Shown in pieces: positions 1 to 7,068 of a DNA stretch of 57,662 nucleotides (positions are counted from its first letter, which is position 1; the number at the start of each line of letters is the position of its first letter). This DNA is from Myxococcales bacterium. GTDB lineage: Bacteria; Myxococcota_A; UBA9160; SZUA-336. A program made the translations under genes and the position numbers. The notes beneath the pieces were generated by a model. That model saw only the letters and a list, made by a program, of their open reading frames with translations. It made no database searches and had not been told where the DNA came from. The stretch covers positions 1 to 57,662 of the forward strand of contig JABSQV010000025.1 in NCBI GenBank assembly GCA_013215565.1, given 5' to 3'.

Positions 1-2
1 CC

Positions 3-53
3 TACCCGACGCAGACCGTGCATCTGGTGAACCCAGAAGCGAGCCGAGACTGA
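3..53 (+). CDS. possible C-terminal end of an upstream protein (partial)
   Basis: An open frame enters from the left edge and ends with TGA at 51-53, giving a 16-residue tail that ends VNPEASRD. The tail overlaps GGTGAACCCAG at 26-36, which recurs at 901-911 at the end of the next gene, so the C-terminal residues may derive from a repeat. Too short to identify. It could also be a chance frame. Confidence 0.35.
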   Translation, partial: YPTQTVHLVNPEASRD

Positions 54-235
54 GGCCCCCTTTCGACCTTTCCCCGCGCCTTCGACAGGATCGAATCAAG
101 CTGCGCGTTGAACTCCTCTCTACTACGCCGGGCGCGGAACCTGGAGTTCGCCAACTGAAAGCATTTCAGACGCTCCGCCTAGGCCGCGTTAGGCAGTCGC
201 GATCGGAATGTATTCCGCTCCATCGGAAATCGGCG
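54..235. other. intergenic region, no gene seen
   Basis: No convincing coding frame lies between the left-edge fragment and the methyltransferase. The stretch ends in the -10 hexamer that serves the leaderless gene at 248. Confidence 0.5.
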
Positions 236-241
236 TACAAT
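236..241 (+). promoter_or_regulatory. -10 element TACAAT, leaderless start
   Basis: TACAAT ends exactly 6 nt before the GTG at 248. A transcript starting at the usual +1 would begin on the start codon, and no Shine-Dalgarno sequence precedes it. No clear -35 was found. The same hexamer precedes the genes at 2648 and 3270. Confidence 0.6.
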
Positions 242-247
242 TCGCGT

Positions 248-922
248 GTGGGGGCCGAGTCCGACAAGTCTGGGTTCACCGAGAGATGGGACAGCTTCTA
301 CTCCCGCTACGCCGACGCGTACGACTGGGCCGTCAAGTATCTGCCGCTGTGGAAGAACTGGCTGAAGCGGGCGATCCCGGAGATCAAGGGGCCCAGGGTC
401 CTCGAGGTCTCGTTCGGCACCGGCTATCTGATGAGCCGGTACGCGGACAAGTTCGATACCTACGGGATCGACTACAACGCCCACATGCTGACGACCACCG
501 CGGACAACCTGAAAGAGAAGGGGCTGTCCGCGCACCTCTCCCGGGGCGACGTCGAGCAGTTGCCGTACGCCGACGAGTCGTTCAACACGATCGTCGACAC
601 GATGGCTTTTTCCGGCTACCCGGACGCCGAGAAAGCCTTGAGCGAGATCATGCGCGTGCTGAAGCACGAGGGTAAGCTGGTCCTGATCGACTTCGACCAT
701 CCCAACGACGGCAACTGGCTCGGCTCCGCCGTGGCCAAGAGCTGGGAGGCCGGCGGCGACATCATTCACGACCTCAAGCGCATGTTCGACAAGCAGGGCC
801 TCGAGTACAGCGACAAGCCGATCGGCGGCTTCGGCAGCGTTCACCTGTACGTGGTCAAGAAGCCGGCCCTGAGCGCCGGCCGCCCCATGGCCCTGCCCAG
901 GGTGAACCCAGCTTCGATCTAA
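248..922 (+). CDS. class I SAM-dependent methyltransferase
   Basis: 224-aa soluble protein of the Methyltransf_11 type that should move a methyl group from S-adenosylmethionine to an unknown small molecule. Motif I is VLEVSFGTGYL (51-61), less glycine-rich than usual. An acidic GIDYN follows at 73-77, then GDVEQLPY at 100-107, FNTIVDTMAF from 112 and the post-III strand GKLVLIDF near 142. The GTG start is chosen because TACAAT ends 6 nt upstream and there is no ribosome site, so the mRNA looks leaderless. The last residues (LPRVNPASI) overlap a sequence repeated at the end of the next gene. The substrate cannot be read from context. Confidence 0.85.
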   Translation: MGAESDKSGFTERWDSFYSRYADAYDWAVKYLPLWKNWLKRAIPEIKGPRVLEVSFGTGYLMSRYADKFDTYGIDYNAHMLTTTADNLKEKGLSAHLSRGDVEQLPYADESFNTIVDTMAFSGYPDAEKALSEIMRVLKHEGKLVLIDFDHPNDGNWLGSAVAKSWEAGGDIIHDLKRMFDKQGLEYSDKPIGGFGSVHLYVVKKPALSAGRPMALPRVNPASI

Positions 923-985
923 CAGAACGCTGGTTGCCAGAATCTGACCAGGCCCAAAAACCCGTCTGTTTCTCCTATCCTCTCC
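896..985 (+). repeat. direct repeat A1 around a gene 3' end and promoter
   Basis: Matches 2395-2485 over about 85-90 bp with substitutions and a 2-nt indel. Shared blocks include AACCCAG, AACAGAACGC, CTGAC and GGCCCAAA. It covers the last codons and stop of the methyltransferase. A shorter match (AGAACGC to the -10) lies at 11404-11463. Confidence 0.6.
953..981 (+). promoter_or_regulatory. copy 1 of the repeated 29-bp promoter-like element
   Basis: CCCAAAAA, nine mixed bases, TTTCTCC and TATCCT (976-981). The expected transcript start is near 988, only about 5 nt before the ATG at 993. Similarity to copy 2 continues upstream through AACAGAACGC (921-930) into the end of the preceding gene. 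Confidence 0.7.
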
Positions 986-992
986 GTCACCG

Positions 993-2420
993 ATGCCCGC
1001 TCCTCAGCCCGCCATCCCCGCCCGCGTAGCGCAGACGACCGGTCGCCTCGAGCCGGGCGTGCTCCAGCCGATCCTGCTGTTCGCGCTCGGCTGGCTGGGG
1101 ATCTGGATCACCATTGCGGTCCTGAATCCCGCGCTTCACCACATCCTGCCGGTTCAGCTCGTGGGCGCCGCGGTCATGATCGCCTGCCTGGTCCTGAACC
1201 GTTCGGGGCACACGCGGGCCGCCACCATCGTGTTCTGCTGCGGGATGTTGGTGCTCTTGCAGGTGCCCCCGTTCTTGAACGGGAGAGTCGAGATCCCGGC
1301 CATCCTGCTCCCTCCTCTGCTGGTGCTCGGGGCGGGCCTGATGTGGAACACGCGAGCCGCGATCATCATGGCGGCAGCCACCTCCCTCAGCTGGCTGGTC
1401 GTCCTCCTCGCGATCGAGCAAGGTCTGGTGGCAACCGCAGCCCCGTTGCAACCCGGCCTCCATTTCTGGCTGATCCTGACTGCGGTTCTGGGGGTCATCT
1501 GCGCGGGTCTGGTCATGACAACGCGCACGCTCCAGCGGACACTCCGGGACTCGGAGGGCTCGTCGGCGGAAGTCCGCAAAGCGCCTTCCGATGACGGGCC
1601 CGCCGCCGAGTTGGGATCCGGCCCCCGGGCTGGGGACCCGACGCTGCCGGGTTCCGGCGCGGCGGGGCCCCATCTCGAAGACCTCGAACTGGTAGGGCAA
1701 CTCGCTGGCGGAATCGCGCACGACTTCAACAACCTGCTCACCGTCGTCGGCAGCGCGAGCGAATTGATCGAGGACGATCCCGACGCGACCGGCTCGATTC
1801 TGGAGCTGGCCGGCCAGATCCGGAGGGCCCAGGAGCGCGCGGCCATCATCACCCGTCGGCTCCTCGCATTCGCCCAGCAACAGATCGTGGAGACCCGCCG
1901 CCTCGCCGTGGGCCCGATCGTAAATTCCCAGGCACAAGCCCTGCTTCAGTTCGGGGGTCCGGGGATCACAATCGACCTGTCCGTCACGACGGATGACACC
2001 AACGTCCTTTCGTCGGATACCGAGATGGAGCAAATCCTCTTCAACCTGGTGACCAACGCTCGGGACGCGATCGACGGCGTCGGCCCGATTTCGGTCCGGG
2101 TCGGGCGTCGTCGGTTGGCCGAAGCCTGCGACGGACCCGCCGGGGTCGTTCCCCCTGGGGAGTACGTCGTTGTGTCCGTAGAAGACGGCGGAAGGGGCAT
2201 TTCAGCGGATGGGCTGAGTCGCGTGTTCGAGCCCTTCTATACCACCCACGGCCTATCGTCGGGTCGCGGCCTCGGTCTCCCCGCTGTGCTCGGCATCGTG
2301 CGCCGGGCCGCTGGGCAGGTCCTCATCGAGAGCACAAAAGGCAGCGGGACCCTGGTCGAGGTGCTACTCCCGCTCTCAACTCCTCCGGCCCTGCCCCGGC
2401 CTAACCCAGTTTCGAGTTAA
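993..2420 (+). CDS. membrane sensor histidine kinase, HDFNN type
   Basis: 475 aa. Residues 25-180 hold about six hydrophobic segments. A linker rich in Gly, Pro and Asp (185-228) leads to a dimerisation/phosphoacceptor helix with His243 in GGIAHDFNNLL, the H-box typical of hybrid kinases. The ATPase domain shows an N-box (NLVTNARDAI), G1 (EDGGRGIS) and G2 (GRGLGLPAV). There is no receiver domain and no response regulator gene adjacent, so its partner must lie elsewhere. The signal is unknown; the N-terminus has no recognisable periplasmic domain. Expression is probably from the element at 953-981, with an untranslated leader of about 5 nt. Confidence 0.9.
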   Translation: MPAPQPAIPARVAQTTGRLEPGVLQPILLFALGWLGIWITIAVLNPALHHILPVQLVGAAVMIACLVLNRSGHTRAATIVFCCGMLVLLQVPPFLNGRVEIPAILLPPLLVLGAGLMWNTRAAIIMAAATSLSWLVVLLAIEQGLVATAAPLQPGLHFWLILTAVLGVICAGLVMTTRTLQRTLRDSEGSSAEVRKAPSDDGPAAELGSGPRAGDPTLPGSGAAGPHLEDLELVGQLAGGIAHDFNNLLTVVGSASELIEDDPDATGSILELAGQIRRAQERAAIITRRLLAFAQQQIVETRRLAVGPIVNSQAQALLQFGGPGITIDLSVTTDDTNVLSSDTEMEQILFNLVTNARDAIDGVGPISVRVGRRRLAEACDGPAGVVPPGEYVVVSVEDGGRGISADGLSRVFEPFYTTHGLSSGRGLGLPAVLGIVRRAAGQVLIESTKGSGTLVEVLLPLSTPPALPRPNPVSS

Positions 2421-2485
2421 CAGAACGCTCGTTGCTGAAACCTGACTCTGGGCCCAAAGGCGCGCTTGCTTCGCTTGTCCTTCGC
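2395..2485 (+). repeat. direct repeat A2 around a gene 3' end and promoter
   Basis: Second copy of the repeat at 896-985. It covers the last codons and stop of the kinase, whose tail LPRPNPVSS resembles the methyltransferase tail LPRVNPASI. The two copies flank the kinase gene as direct repeats. Confidence 0.6.
2453..2481 (+). promoter_or_regulatory. copy 2 of the repeated element, degenerate
   Basis: CCCAAAGG at the -35 position and TGTCCT (2476-2481) in place of TATCCT, with the usual spacing. The TTTCTCC block is lost (TTCGCT). It is 166 bp from the thioesterase, which has its own TACAAT box nearer, so this copy may be decayed. Confidence 0.45.
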
Positions 2486-2614
2486 GTACCCCAGATCGTC
2501 AGCCCGTGACTTCTTCTGGGGACAAGCGCGATCCGCACATTGGCGCGCGCGGTTCCGGATGCCGGGGTCATCCCCTCCCGCCCGAGCTCGTCGGCTTGGG
2601 CCGTTGGCGAGGTG

Positions 2615-2620
2615 TACAAT
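2615..2620 (+). promoter_or_regulatory. -10 element TACAAT upstream of the thioesterase
   Basis: TACAAT inside a run of similar context (GTACAATT) to 236 and 3234. The expected start near 2627 gives a leader of about 20 nt carrying GAGGGAGG (2633-2640). It rules out the longer reading frame that begins at 2540. Confidence 0.55.
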
Positions 2621-2647
2621 TCAGCGTTTGCCGAGGGAGGGCCGGCC

Positions 2648-3094
2648 GTGAGTGCGCGAGAGATCAAGCCGACGTTCGAATTCGACCAAGAGATCGCCGC
2701 CAGCTTGAAAAAGGCGCGCGGCAGTGCGGGAGCACTCCACGAATATCTAGGCTTCAAGACCGTCGAACTCGGTCCCGGTACCATGCAGTGTCAGTTCGAG
2801 GTGCGCGACGAACTCCTGACGCCGATTGGGAACATGCACGGTGGCGTGATCTCTGCGTTTTGCGATCATCTACTAGGTACGGTGTGCTACCCGGTCATAA
2901 AGAAGGGCCAGTGGGCGGCGACCACGGAGTTCAAGATCAACCTGACGCGGCCCGTCACGCAAGGCGCCGTCGATGGCTACGCCAATATTGTCAGCCTGGG
3001 GCGCACGCAAGCAGTGGTGCGCATCGACGTGCATAACGAGGGTCGTATCTGTGCAATGGCCCAGGGCACGGTCACGATCATGGCCCCGAGGTAG
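2648..3094 (+). CDS. hotdog-fold thioesterase, PaaI type
   Basis: 148-aa single hotdog domain expected to hydrolyse an acyl-CoA thioester in the cytosol. The family signature HGGVISAFCD (64-73) supplies the helix-start glycines and the acidic residue Asp73. A FKINLTRPV strand follows near 100, then a C-terminal QGTVTIM strand. The GTG at 2648 is preferred over an upstream start because GAGGGAGG lies 7 nt before it and the promoter lies inside the longer frame. Neighbours are a kinase and a P450, which do not fix the substrate. Confidence 0.88.
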   Translation: MSAREIKPTFEFDQEIAASLKKARGSAGALHEYLGFKTVELGPGTMQCQFEVRDELLTPIGNMHGGVISAFCDHLLGTVCYPVIKKGQWAATTEFKINLTRPVTQGAVDGYANIVSLGRTQAVVRIDVHNEGRICAMAQGTVTIMAPR

Positions 3095-3212
3095 GCGCTA
3101 CGAGCGCAAATGCTCTGCTTTGCCGAAGACCTCCGCCTCAGGGCCCTGCCCGCGCCCAGCGCACCTTCCTCTCCAATGCTCTAGGGACCTGTCCGCAGAG
3201 ACGGACCAACTA

Positions 3213-3239
3213 TTGAATCGGCTGCTGCTTCTGTACAAT
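3213..3239 (+). promoter_or_regulatory. promoter TTGAAT-15-TACAAT for the P450
   Basis: TTGAAT (3213-3218) and TACAAT (3234-3239) are separated by 15 bp, the clearest sigma-70-type pair in the window. The predicted start near 3246 leaves a leader of about 24 nt with CGAGGAG before the GTG at 3270. Confidence 0.6.
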
Positions 3240-3269
3240 TGACTTCCATCCAACCTCGAGGAGCCACGG

Positions 3270-4481
3270 GTGTCGACCACACAAGCCGAACCGCCCCCTA
3301 TCGTCTTCGAACCACGCAGCGGCGAGTCCTGGCGGGATCCTTTTCCCATGTACAAGGCTCTTCGTGACCACGACCCGGTTCACATGTTCGAGAACGACCG
3401 AGGCGAATTCTGGGCCCTTTCGCGCTTTAGCCACGTTCTCGCTGCGGCGATCGATGCGAAGACATTCTCCTCGGCCAAGGGTCTGACCATCGCCTACAAC
3501 GAGATGGAACAACTCGACATCGAGTCTCCGATCGTGATGATGGACCCGCCCGATCACACGGCAATTCGCAAGCTCGCGATCAAGCGCTTCACCCCCAGGC
3601 AACTGAATGCGATCGAGCCTCTGCTTCGAGCGTTCGTGATCGAGCGGGTCGAACGACTGCGCGAGATGGGCGAGGGCGATGTCGTGCAAGAACTCTTCAA
3701 GCCGCTGCCCAGCCTGGTCGTCGGTCACTTCCTCGGTGTGCCCGAGGCCGATCGCTCACTCTTCGATCGCTGGACCGACGCAACCGTCGCCGCCAGCGCG
3801 GATGGAAACATCGGCTCCGGCGGCGACGCCGTCGGCGAGTTAGTCCGGTACTTCAGCGAAATGATTGAGCGGGTTCGAAAGAACCCCGGCGACGATGTGA
3901 TCTCGGCTCTGGTGCACGCGAGACCGGGAGGGAACGAAGTCTCCGCGGCCTGGATCCTGGGATTCGCCTTTACCATGGTGACCGGGGGCAACGATACGAC
4001 GACCGGTCTCTTGAGCGGCGCTGCGGAACTGCTGACCAAGAATCCCGGCCAGAAGAAGCTGCTGGCCGAGGATCCGGGGCGCATTCCGAATGCCATCGAA
4101 GAATTTCTGCGCCTGACGTCGCCGGCTCAGGGTCTCGCGCGCACGACCACCAGGGACGTCACGATCGACGGCAAGACGATTCCCAGCGGTCGGAAGGTGA
4201 TGCTGCTCTACGCCTCGGCGAACCGCGACGAGCGCGAATTCGGCCCCGACGCCAGCGAATGCGACATCACCCGCAAGATTCGACGGCATCTAGCGCTCAG
4301 CTATGGCCCGCATTTTTGCATCGGTGCGGCCGCGGTTCGGCTGCAGTCGCGGATCGCGCTCGAAGAGCTGATTGGCCGGTGCCCTGACTTCACTGTGGAT
4401 TTCGCGAAGGGAACCTTCGCATCGGGCAGTTACGTCCGACGCTACGCCTCGATGCCCTTCTGCGCAACGGGCGCCTTCTAG
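3270..4481 (+). CDS. cytochrome P450
   Basis: 403-aa soluble bacterial P450 that should hydroxylate a hydrophobic substrate using electrons from a ferredoxin not encoded here. Visible are the proton-relay helix FTMVTGGNDTTTG (residues 235-246), the ExxR motif in IEEFLRL (E278 to R281) and the haem loop LSYGPHFCIGA with Cys350 as thiolate ligand. That loop has Leu-Ser where Phe-Gly is commonest. Length is normal for the family. GTG start with CGAGGAG upstream; transcribed from its own TTGAAT/TACAAT promoter. A second, unrelated-subfamily P450 lies at 49790. Confidence 0.93.
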   Translation: MSTTQAEPPPIVFEPRSGESWRDPFPMYKALRDHDPVHMFENDRGEFWALSRFSHVLAAAIDAKTFSSAKGLTIAYNEMEQLDIESPIVMMDPPDHTAIRKLAIKRFTPRQLNAIEPLLRAFVIERVERLREMGEGDVVQELFKPLPSLVVGHFLGVPEADRSLFDRWTDATVAASADGNIGSGGDAVGELVRYFSEMIERVRKNPGDDVISALVHARPGGNEVSAAWILGFAFTMVTGGNDTTTGLLSGAAELLTKNPGQKKLLAEDPGRIPNAIEEFLRLTSPAQGLARTTTRDVTIDGKTIPSGRKVMLLYASANRDEREFGPDASECDITRKIRRHLALSYGPHFCIGAAAVRLQSRIALEELIGRCPDFTVDFAKGTFASGSYVRRYASMPFCATGAF

Positions 4482-4830
4482 CACCGGGCACCTGGATGCG
4501 AGGCGTGCTGGCGCATCGCGCACCCACGGCTCTGCCCAGACCCAGTGCACGGCCTAATCTCCCGCTCCGAAAGATGGCGGGCGCAAAGAGCCGAAGCCGG
4601 GATTGCGCTCCTTTCCCCTGTGCTCGAGGCCGATCGTGGTGAAGCAGGCGAGCGCGATGGCGCCAGCCGATCGTCGGGCTCTGAGCGGCGGAATTCTCTT
4701 GAGCGGCCTTCTGCTCGCGCTGATGATCGACCCGAGGAATGCGCGAGACCCGCGCCATTGGAGCCGCGCAGCGCAAACACCCGTACCCGAATTGCCGGAA
4801 AGCGCTTCGCTCGAGGCTAGCCTCTTCGGT
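4482..4830. other. 349-bp gap between convergent genes, no gene seen
   Basis: Frames here are rich in Arg, Ser and Ala, show no family motif on either strand, and the longest only continue antisense into the reductoisomerase gene. No T-tailed terminator hairpin was seen. Confidence 0.5.
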
Positions 4831-5820
4831 TCAGTCGTCCTGCCGGTTCGCCGGGGCCACGGCGGGGCCGAGGCGCGCTCGCACGGCGTCTTCCATGGTC
4901 TTCACGCCGGGACCCGCGTGCTGCTGCTTCAGTTCCTTCAGCTTCGGATAGCCGGCCGCGCCCTCGGCGTCCCACTCGTCGGCGAAGGCGCCGCTCGCAA
5001 TCGATGCAACGATCTCACTCATGATGGGCGCATAGTCGAGGGCGTCGTAGCGCCCGCGTCGCGAGAGCTGGCCGTACTGGCTGGCCGGGGAGTGATGCTC
5101 GAGTTGCGACACGAATCCCTCGCTGCGCAGCATCCCGTAGTTGCGCTCGACCTCGCCCGAGAGGAAAAGTTCGGCCATGACGGCTTCGAGCGGGATCCCC
5201 TGTCCGAGCATCGCGCTGATGAAGCTCGTGTTCACGTGGGTGAGCGCCGGAGACAGGATCTGCTCGACAGCGAGGTCGAGGATCGCCTCCTGGCGGGGCG
5301 TCATCTCGATCGCGCCTTCGCGAAGGCCACCGATTCCTCGAGCGATGGCGAGTGTGCGCGCGAGCGCGGTGCCGGTCGCGTCGGTCTCGACGCCGACCGC
5401 GCTGATGAAGCCCGTCCCTTCGGTGTAACAGTTGCGCACCTCGGGCCCGAGCATGCGCGGCGCCACCATGCCGATGTCCCCGGCCACCGCAAGCCGACCG
5501 AAGGCCGGCGTGTAGCCACTGGCCACGATCGTGAGCCCCGTGGCAGGCCGCGTGATCGGCAGATTCGGGATTACGTCATCGGGAATCAGCAGGCAGGCCA
5601 CGTCGGCCTGGCTCGCGGCCTCGAGCTCCGCCACCTCGAAGCCGTCGTCGAGCGCCTTCTCGCGCGTCTCGTCGTTGCGAACACAGACCTTCGGAGCCAG
5701 GCCCGAGTCGCGCAGGTTGAGCGCCCAGGGCCTTCCCTGGTTGCCGTAGCCCACCACCGCGACTTTCTGGCCGTCGAGCGCTCCCAGGTCGCCATCCTTC
5801 TCGTAATAGATCGTCGTCAT
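4831..5820 (-). CDS. ketol-acid reductoisomerase-like protein with altered active site
   Basis: 329 aa, class I KARI length. The Rossmann motif is GYGNQG (24-29), and the domain order matches IlvC. Residues aligned to the catalytic set: the NADPH-domain His (usually in HGFN) is Ser101 in VASGYT; the Lys of MVAPK is Arg122; Asp and Glu of DLFGEQ are kept as Asp182 and Glu186 in LDLAVEQ; one of the two later Glu is kept (Glu217) and the other is Ser221; the Ser near YG is kept (Ser244). No ilvB, ilvN or ilvD is nearby. It may act on another substrate or only bind nucleotide. The ATG at 5820 follows GGAGGCGGG. TATGAT on the - strand (5842-5837) is a likely -10. Confidence 0.8.
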   Translation of the reverse strand: MTTIYYEKDGDLGALDGQKVAVVGYGNQGRPWALNLRDSGLAPKVCVRNDETREKALDDGFEVAELEAASQADVACLLIPDDVIPNLPITRPATGLTIVASGYTPAFGRLAVAGDIGMVAPRMLGPEVRNCYTEGTGFISAVGVETDATGTALARTLAIARGIGGLREGAIEMTPRQEAILDLAVEQILSPALTHVNTSFISAMLGQGIPLEAVMAELFLSGEVERNYGMLRSEGFVSQLEHHSPASQYGQLSRRGRYDALDYAPIMSEIVASIASGAFADEWDAEGAAGYPKLKELKQQHAGPGVKTMEDAVRARLGPAVAPANRQDD

Positions 5821-5942
5821 CCCGCCTCCGCGCGGAATCATACCCCGATCGACACTGCCGGATCCGTGCATCGAGCGGTCGTCTCACACTCGTCGACGTC
5901 TTGCCCGGGCTCCGCCGAGAGCGGACGCCGCTTCGCGCTAGT

Positions 5943-5971
5943 GGTTGAAACCCGCGGATTTCTCCTATTCT
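5943..5971 (+). promoter_or_regulatory. copy 3 of the repeated promoter-like element
   Basis: The -35 half is TTGAAACCCG, here close to the classical TTGACA. It is followed by ATTTCTCC and TATTCT (5966-5971). The same 23-bp offset from element start to the -10 applies as in the other copies. Confidence 0.6.
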
Positions 5972-6037
5972 TGGCGGGCCCGGCTCTCCGGAGGCGACGC
6001 CGACGTCGGCTCCGCCGGGCCCGGTAGGAGGAACAGC

Positions 6038-6907
6038 GTGGCGGCCGCTCGAGACGGGAACGGAATCGAGATCCGGCTGCTGGCCGAGGGCTTCGGGGCC
6101 GAGATCCACGGCGTGGACCTCGCGGCGGGCCTCAGCGACGCGGCGTTCGCGCAGGTACGCAAGGCGTTCGCCGACTACGGCGTGATCTTCTTTCGCGATC
6201 AGAAACTCAGCCCCGATCAGCACCTGGCGTTCGCCGAGCGCTGGGGCGAGATCAACGTAAACCGCTTCTTTCGAGCGGTGGACGGCCATCCGAGGATCGC
6301 CGAGGTCTGCAAGGAGCCCGATCAGCGGAGCAACATCGGCGGCGCCTGGCACACCGATCACTCGTACGACGACGCGCCCGCGATGGGCTCGATCCTGCTC
6401 GCACGCGAGGTCCCCGATGCAGGCGGCGACACACTCTACGCGAACCTAGCGCTCGCATACGAGAGCCTGTCCGATGGGTTGAAGCAGACCCTCGAGGGCC
6501 TGGAAGCCGTTCACTCCAGCCGACACGTTTTTGGCGAAGCCTCACAGACGGCCTCGGAGCACAGTTCGACCGATCTCGCAGGACGCATCGGGAACCCGAA
6601 CGCCGCGACCCAGGATGCCACGCACCGCGTTGTGATCCGTCACCCCGAGACGGGGCGCAAGATCCTCTACGTTAACCCGGGCTTCACCGTGCGCTTCGCG
6701 GGCTGGAGCACGGCGGAGTCGAAGCCGCTTCTCCGCTACCTGTACGAGCATGCGACCCAGCCAGAGCATACGCTCCGATTCCAATGGAAAGCGGGCTCGA
6801 TCGCGTTCTGGGACAACCGGAGCACCTGGCACTATGCGCTGAACGACTACCACGGACATCGGCGCCTGATGCACCGGATCACGATCGAAGGCGTTCCGCT
6901 CTCCTGA
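6038..6907 (+). CDS. TauD/TfdA-family Fe(II)/2-oxoglutarate dioxygenase
   Basis: 289-aa cytosolic dioxygenase that couples 2-oxoglutarate decarboxylation to oxidation of a substrate. The iron-binding facial triad is His105 and Asp107 in WHTDHSY and His265 in WDNRSTWHYA. Arginines near 275 are placed to hold the 2-oxoglutarate carboxylate. The N-terminal ligand region VIFFRDQKLSPDQH is typical of the family. The GTG at 6038 is chosen over the longer frame (from 5945) because GTAGGAGGAA precedes it and the promoter at 5943-5971 lies within the longer frame. Members attack sulfonates, aryloxy acids and other acids; the substrate here is unknown. Confidence 0.9.
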   Translation: MAAARDGNGIEIRLLAEGFGAEIHGVDLAAGLSDAAFAQVRKAFADYGVIFFRDQKLSPDQHLAFAERWGEINVNRFFRAVDGHPRIAEVCKEPDQRSNIGGAWHTDHSYDDAPAMGSILLAREVPDAGGDTLYANLALAYESLSDGLKQTLEGLEAVHSSRHVFGEASQTASEHSSTDLAGRIGNPNAATQDATHRVVIRHPETGRKILYVNPGFTVRFAGWSTAESKPLLRYLYEHATQPEHTLRFQWKAGSIAFWDNRSTWHYALNDYHGHRRLMHRITIEGVPLS

Positions 6908-7021
6908 TCTTCGTCTTCGCACTCCGGTAACCCCGGACCGCGCGAGGGCTCCGCTAGGCGCCCGGGAAACACGCCGCGTGGACGGGAGGCGAGTGGCAGA
7001 GACTCCCTCTCGGGCCCCGGG

Positions 7022-7050
7022 CCCAAAAGCCCGCTGGTTTCTCGTATGCT
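7022..7050 (+). promoter_or_regulatory. copy 4 of the repeated element, promoter of the urea module
   Basis: CCCAAAAGCCCG, GTTTCTCG and TATGCT (7045-7050). Transcription from near 7057 gives a leader of about 12 nt before the GTG at 7069. It is the only promoter-like site seen for the arginase and urea transporter pair. Confidence 0.65.
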
Positions 7051-7068
7051 TGAAACCGGAGGGGTTCC

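Noticed and set aside
953..981. Sigma-54 promoter as explanation of the repeated element
   Set aside because: There is no GG/GC pair with the 24/12 spacing. A TATCCT-like hexamer with about 15-17 bp to the upstream block fits a sigma-70-type layout better.
4603..6027. 474-aa reading frame on the + strand antisense to the reductoisomerase
   Set aside because: Arg/His/Glu-rich composition without motif. It mirrors the well-conserved KARI-like frame on the - strand, as expected of high-GC DNA.
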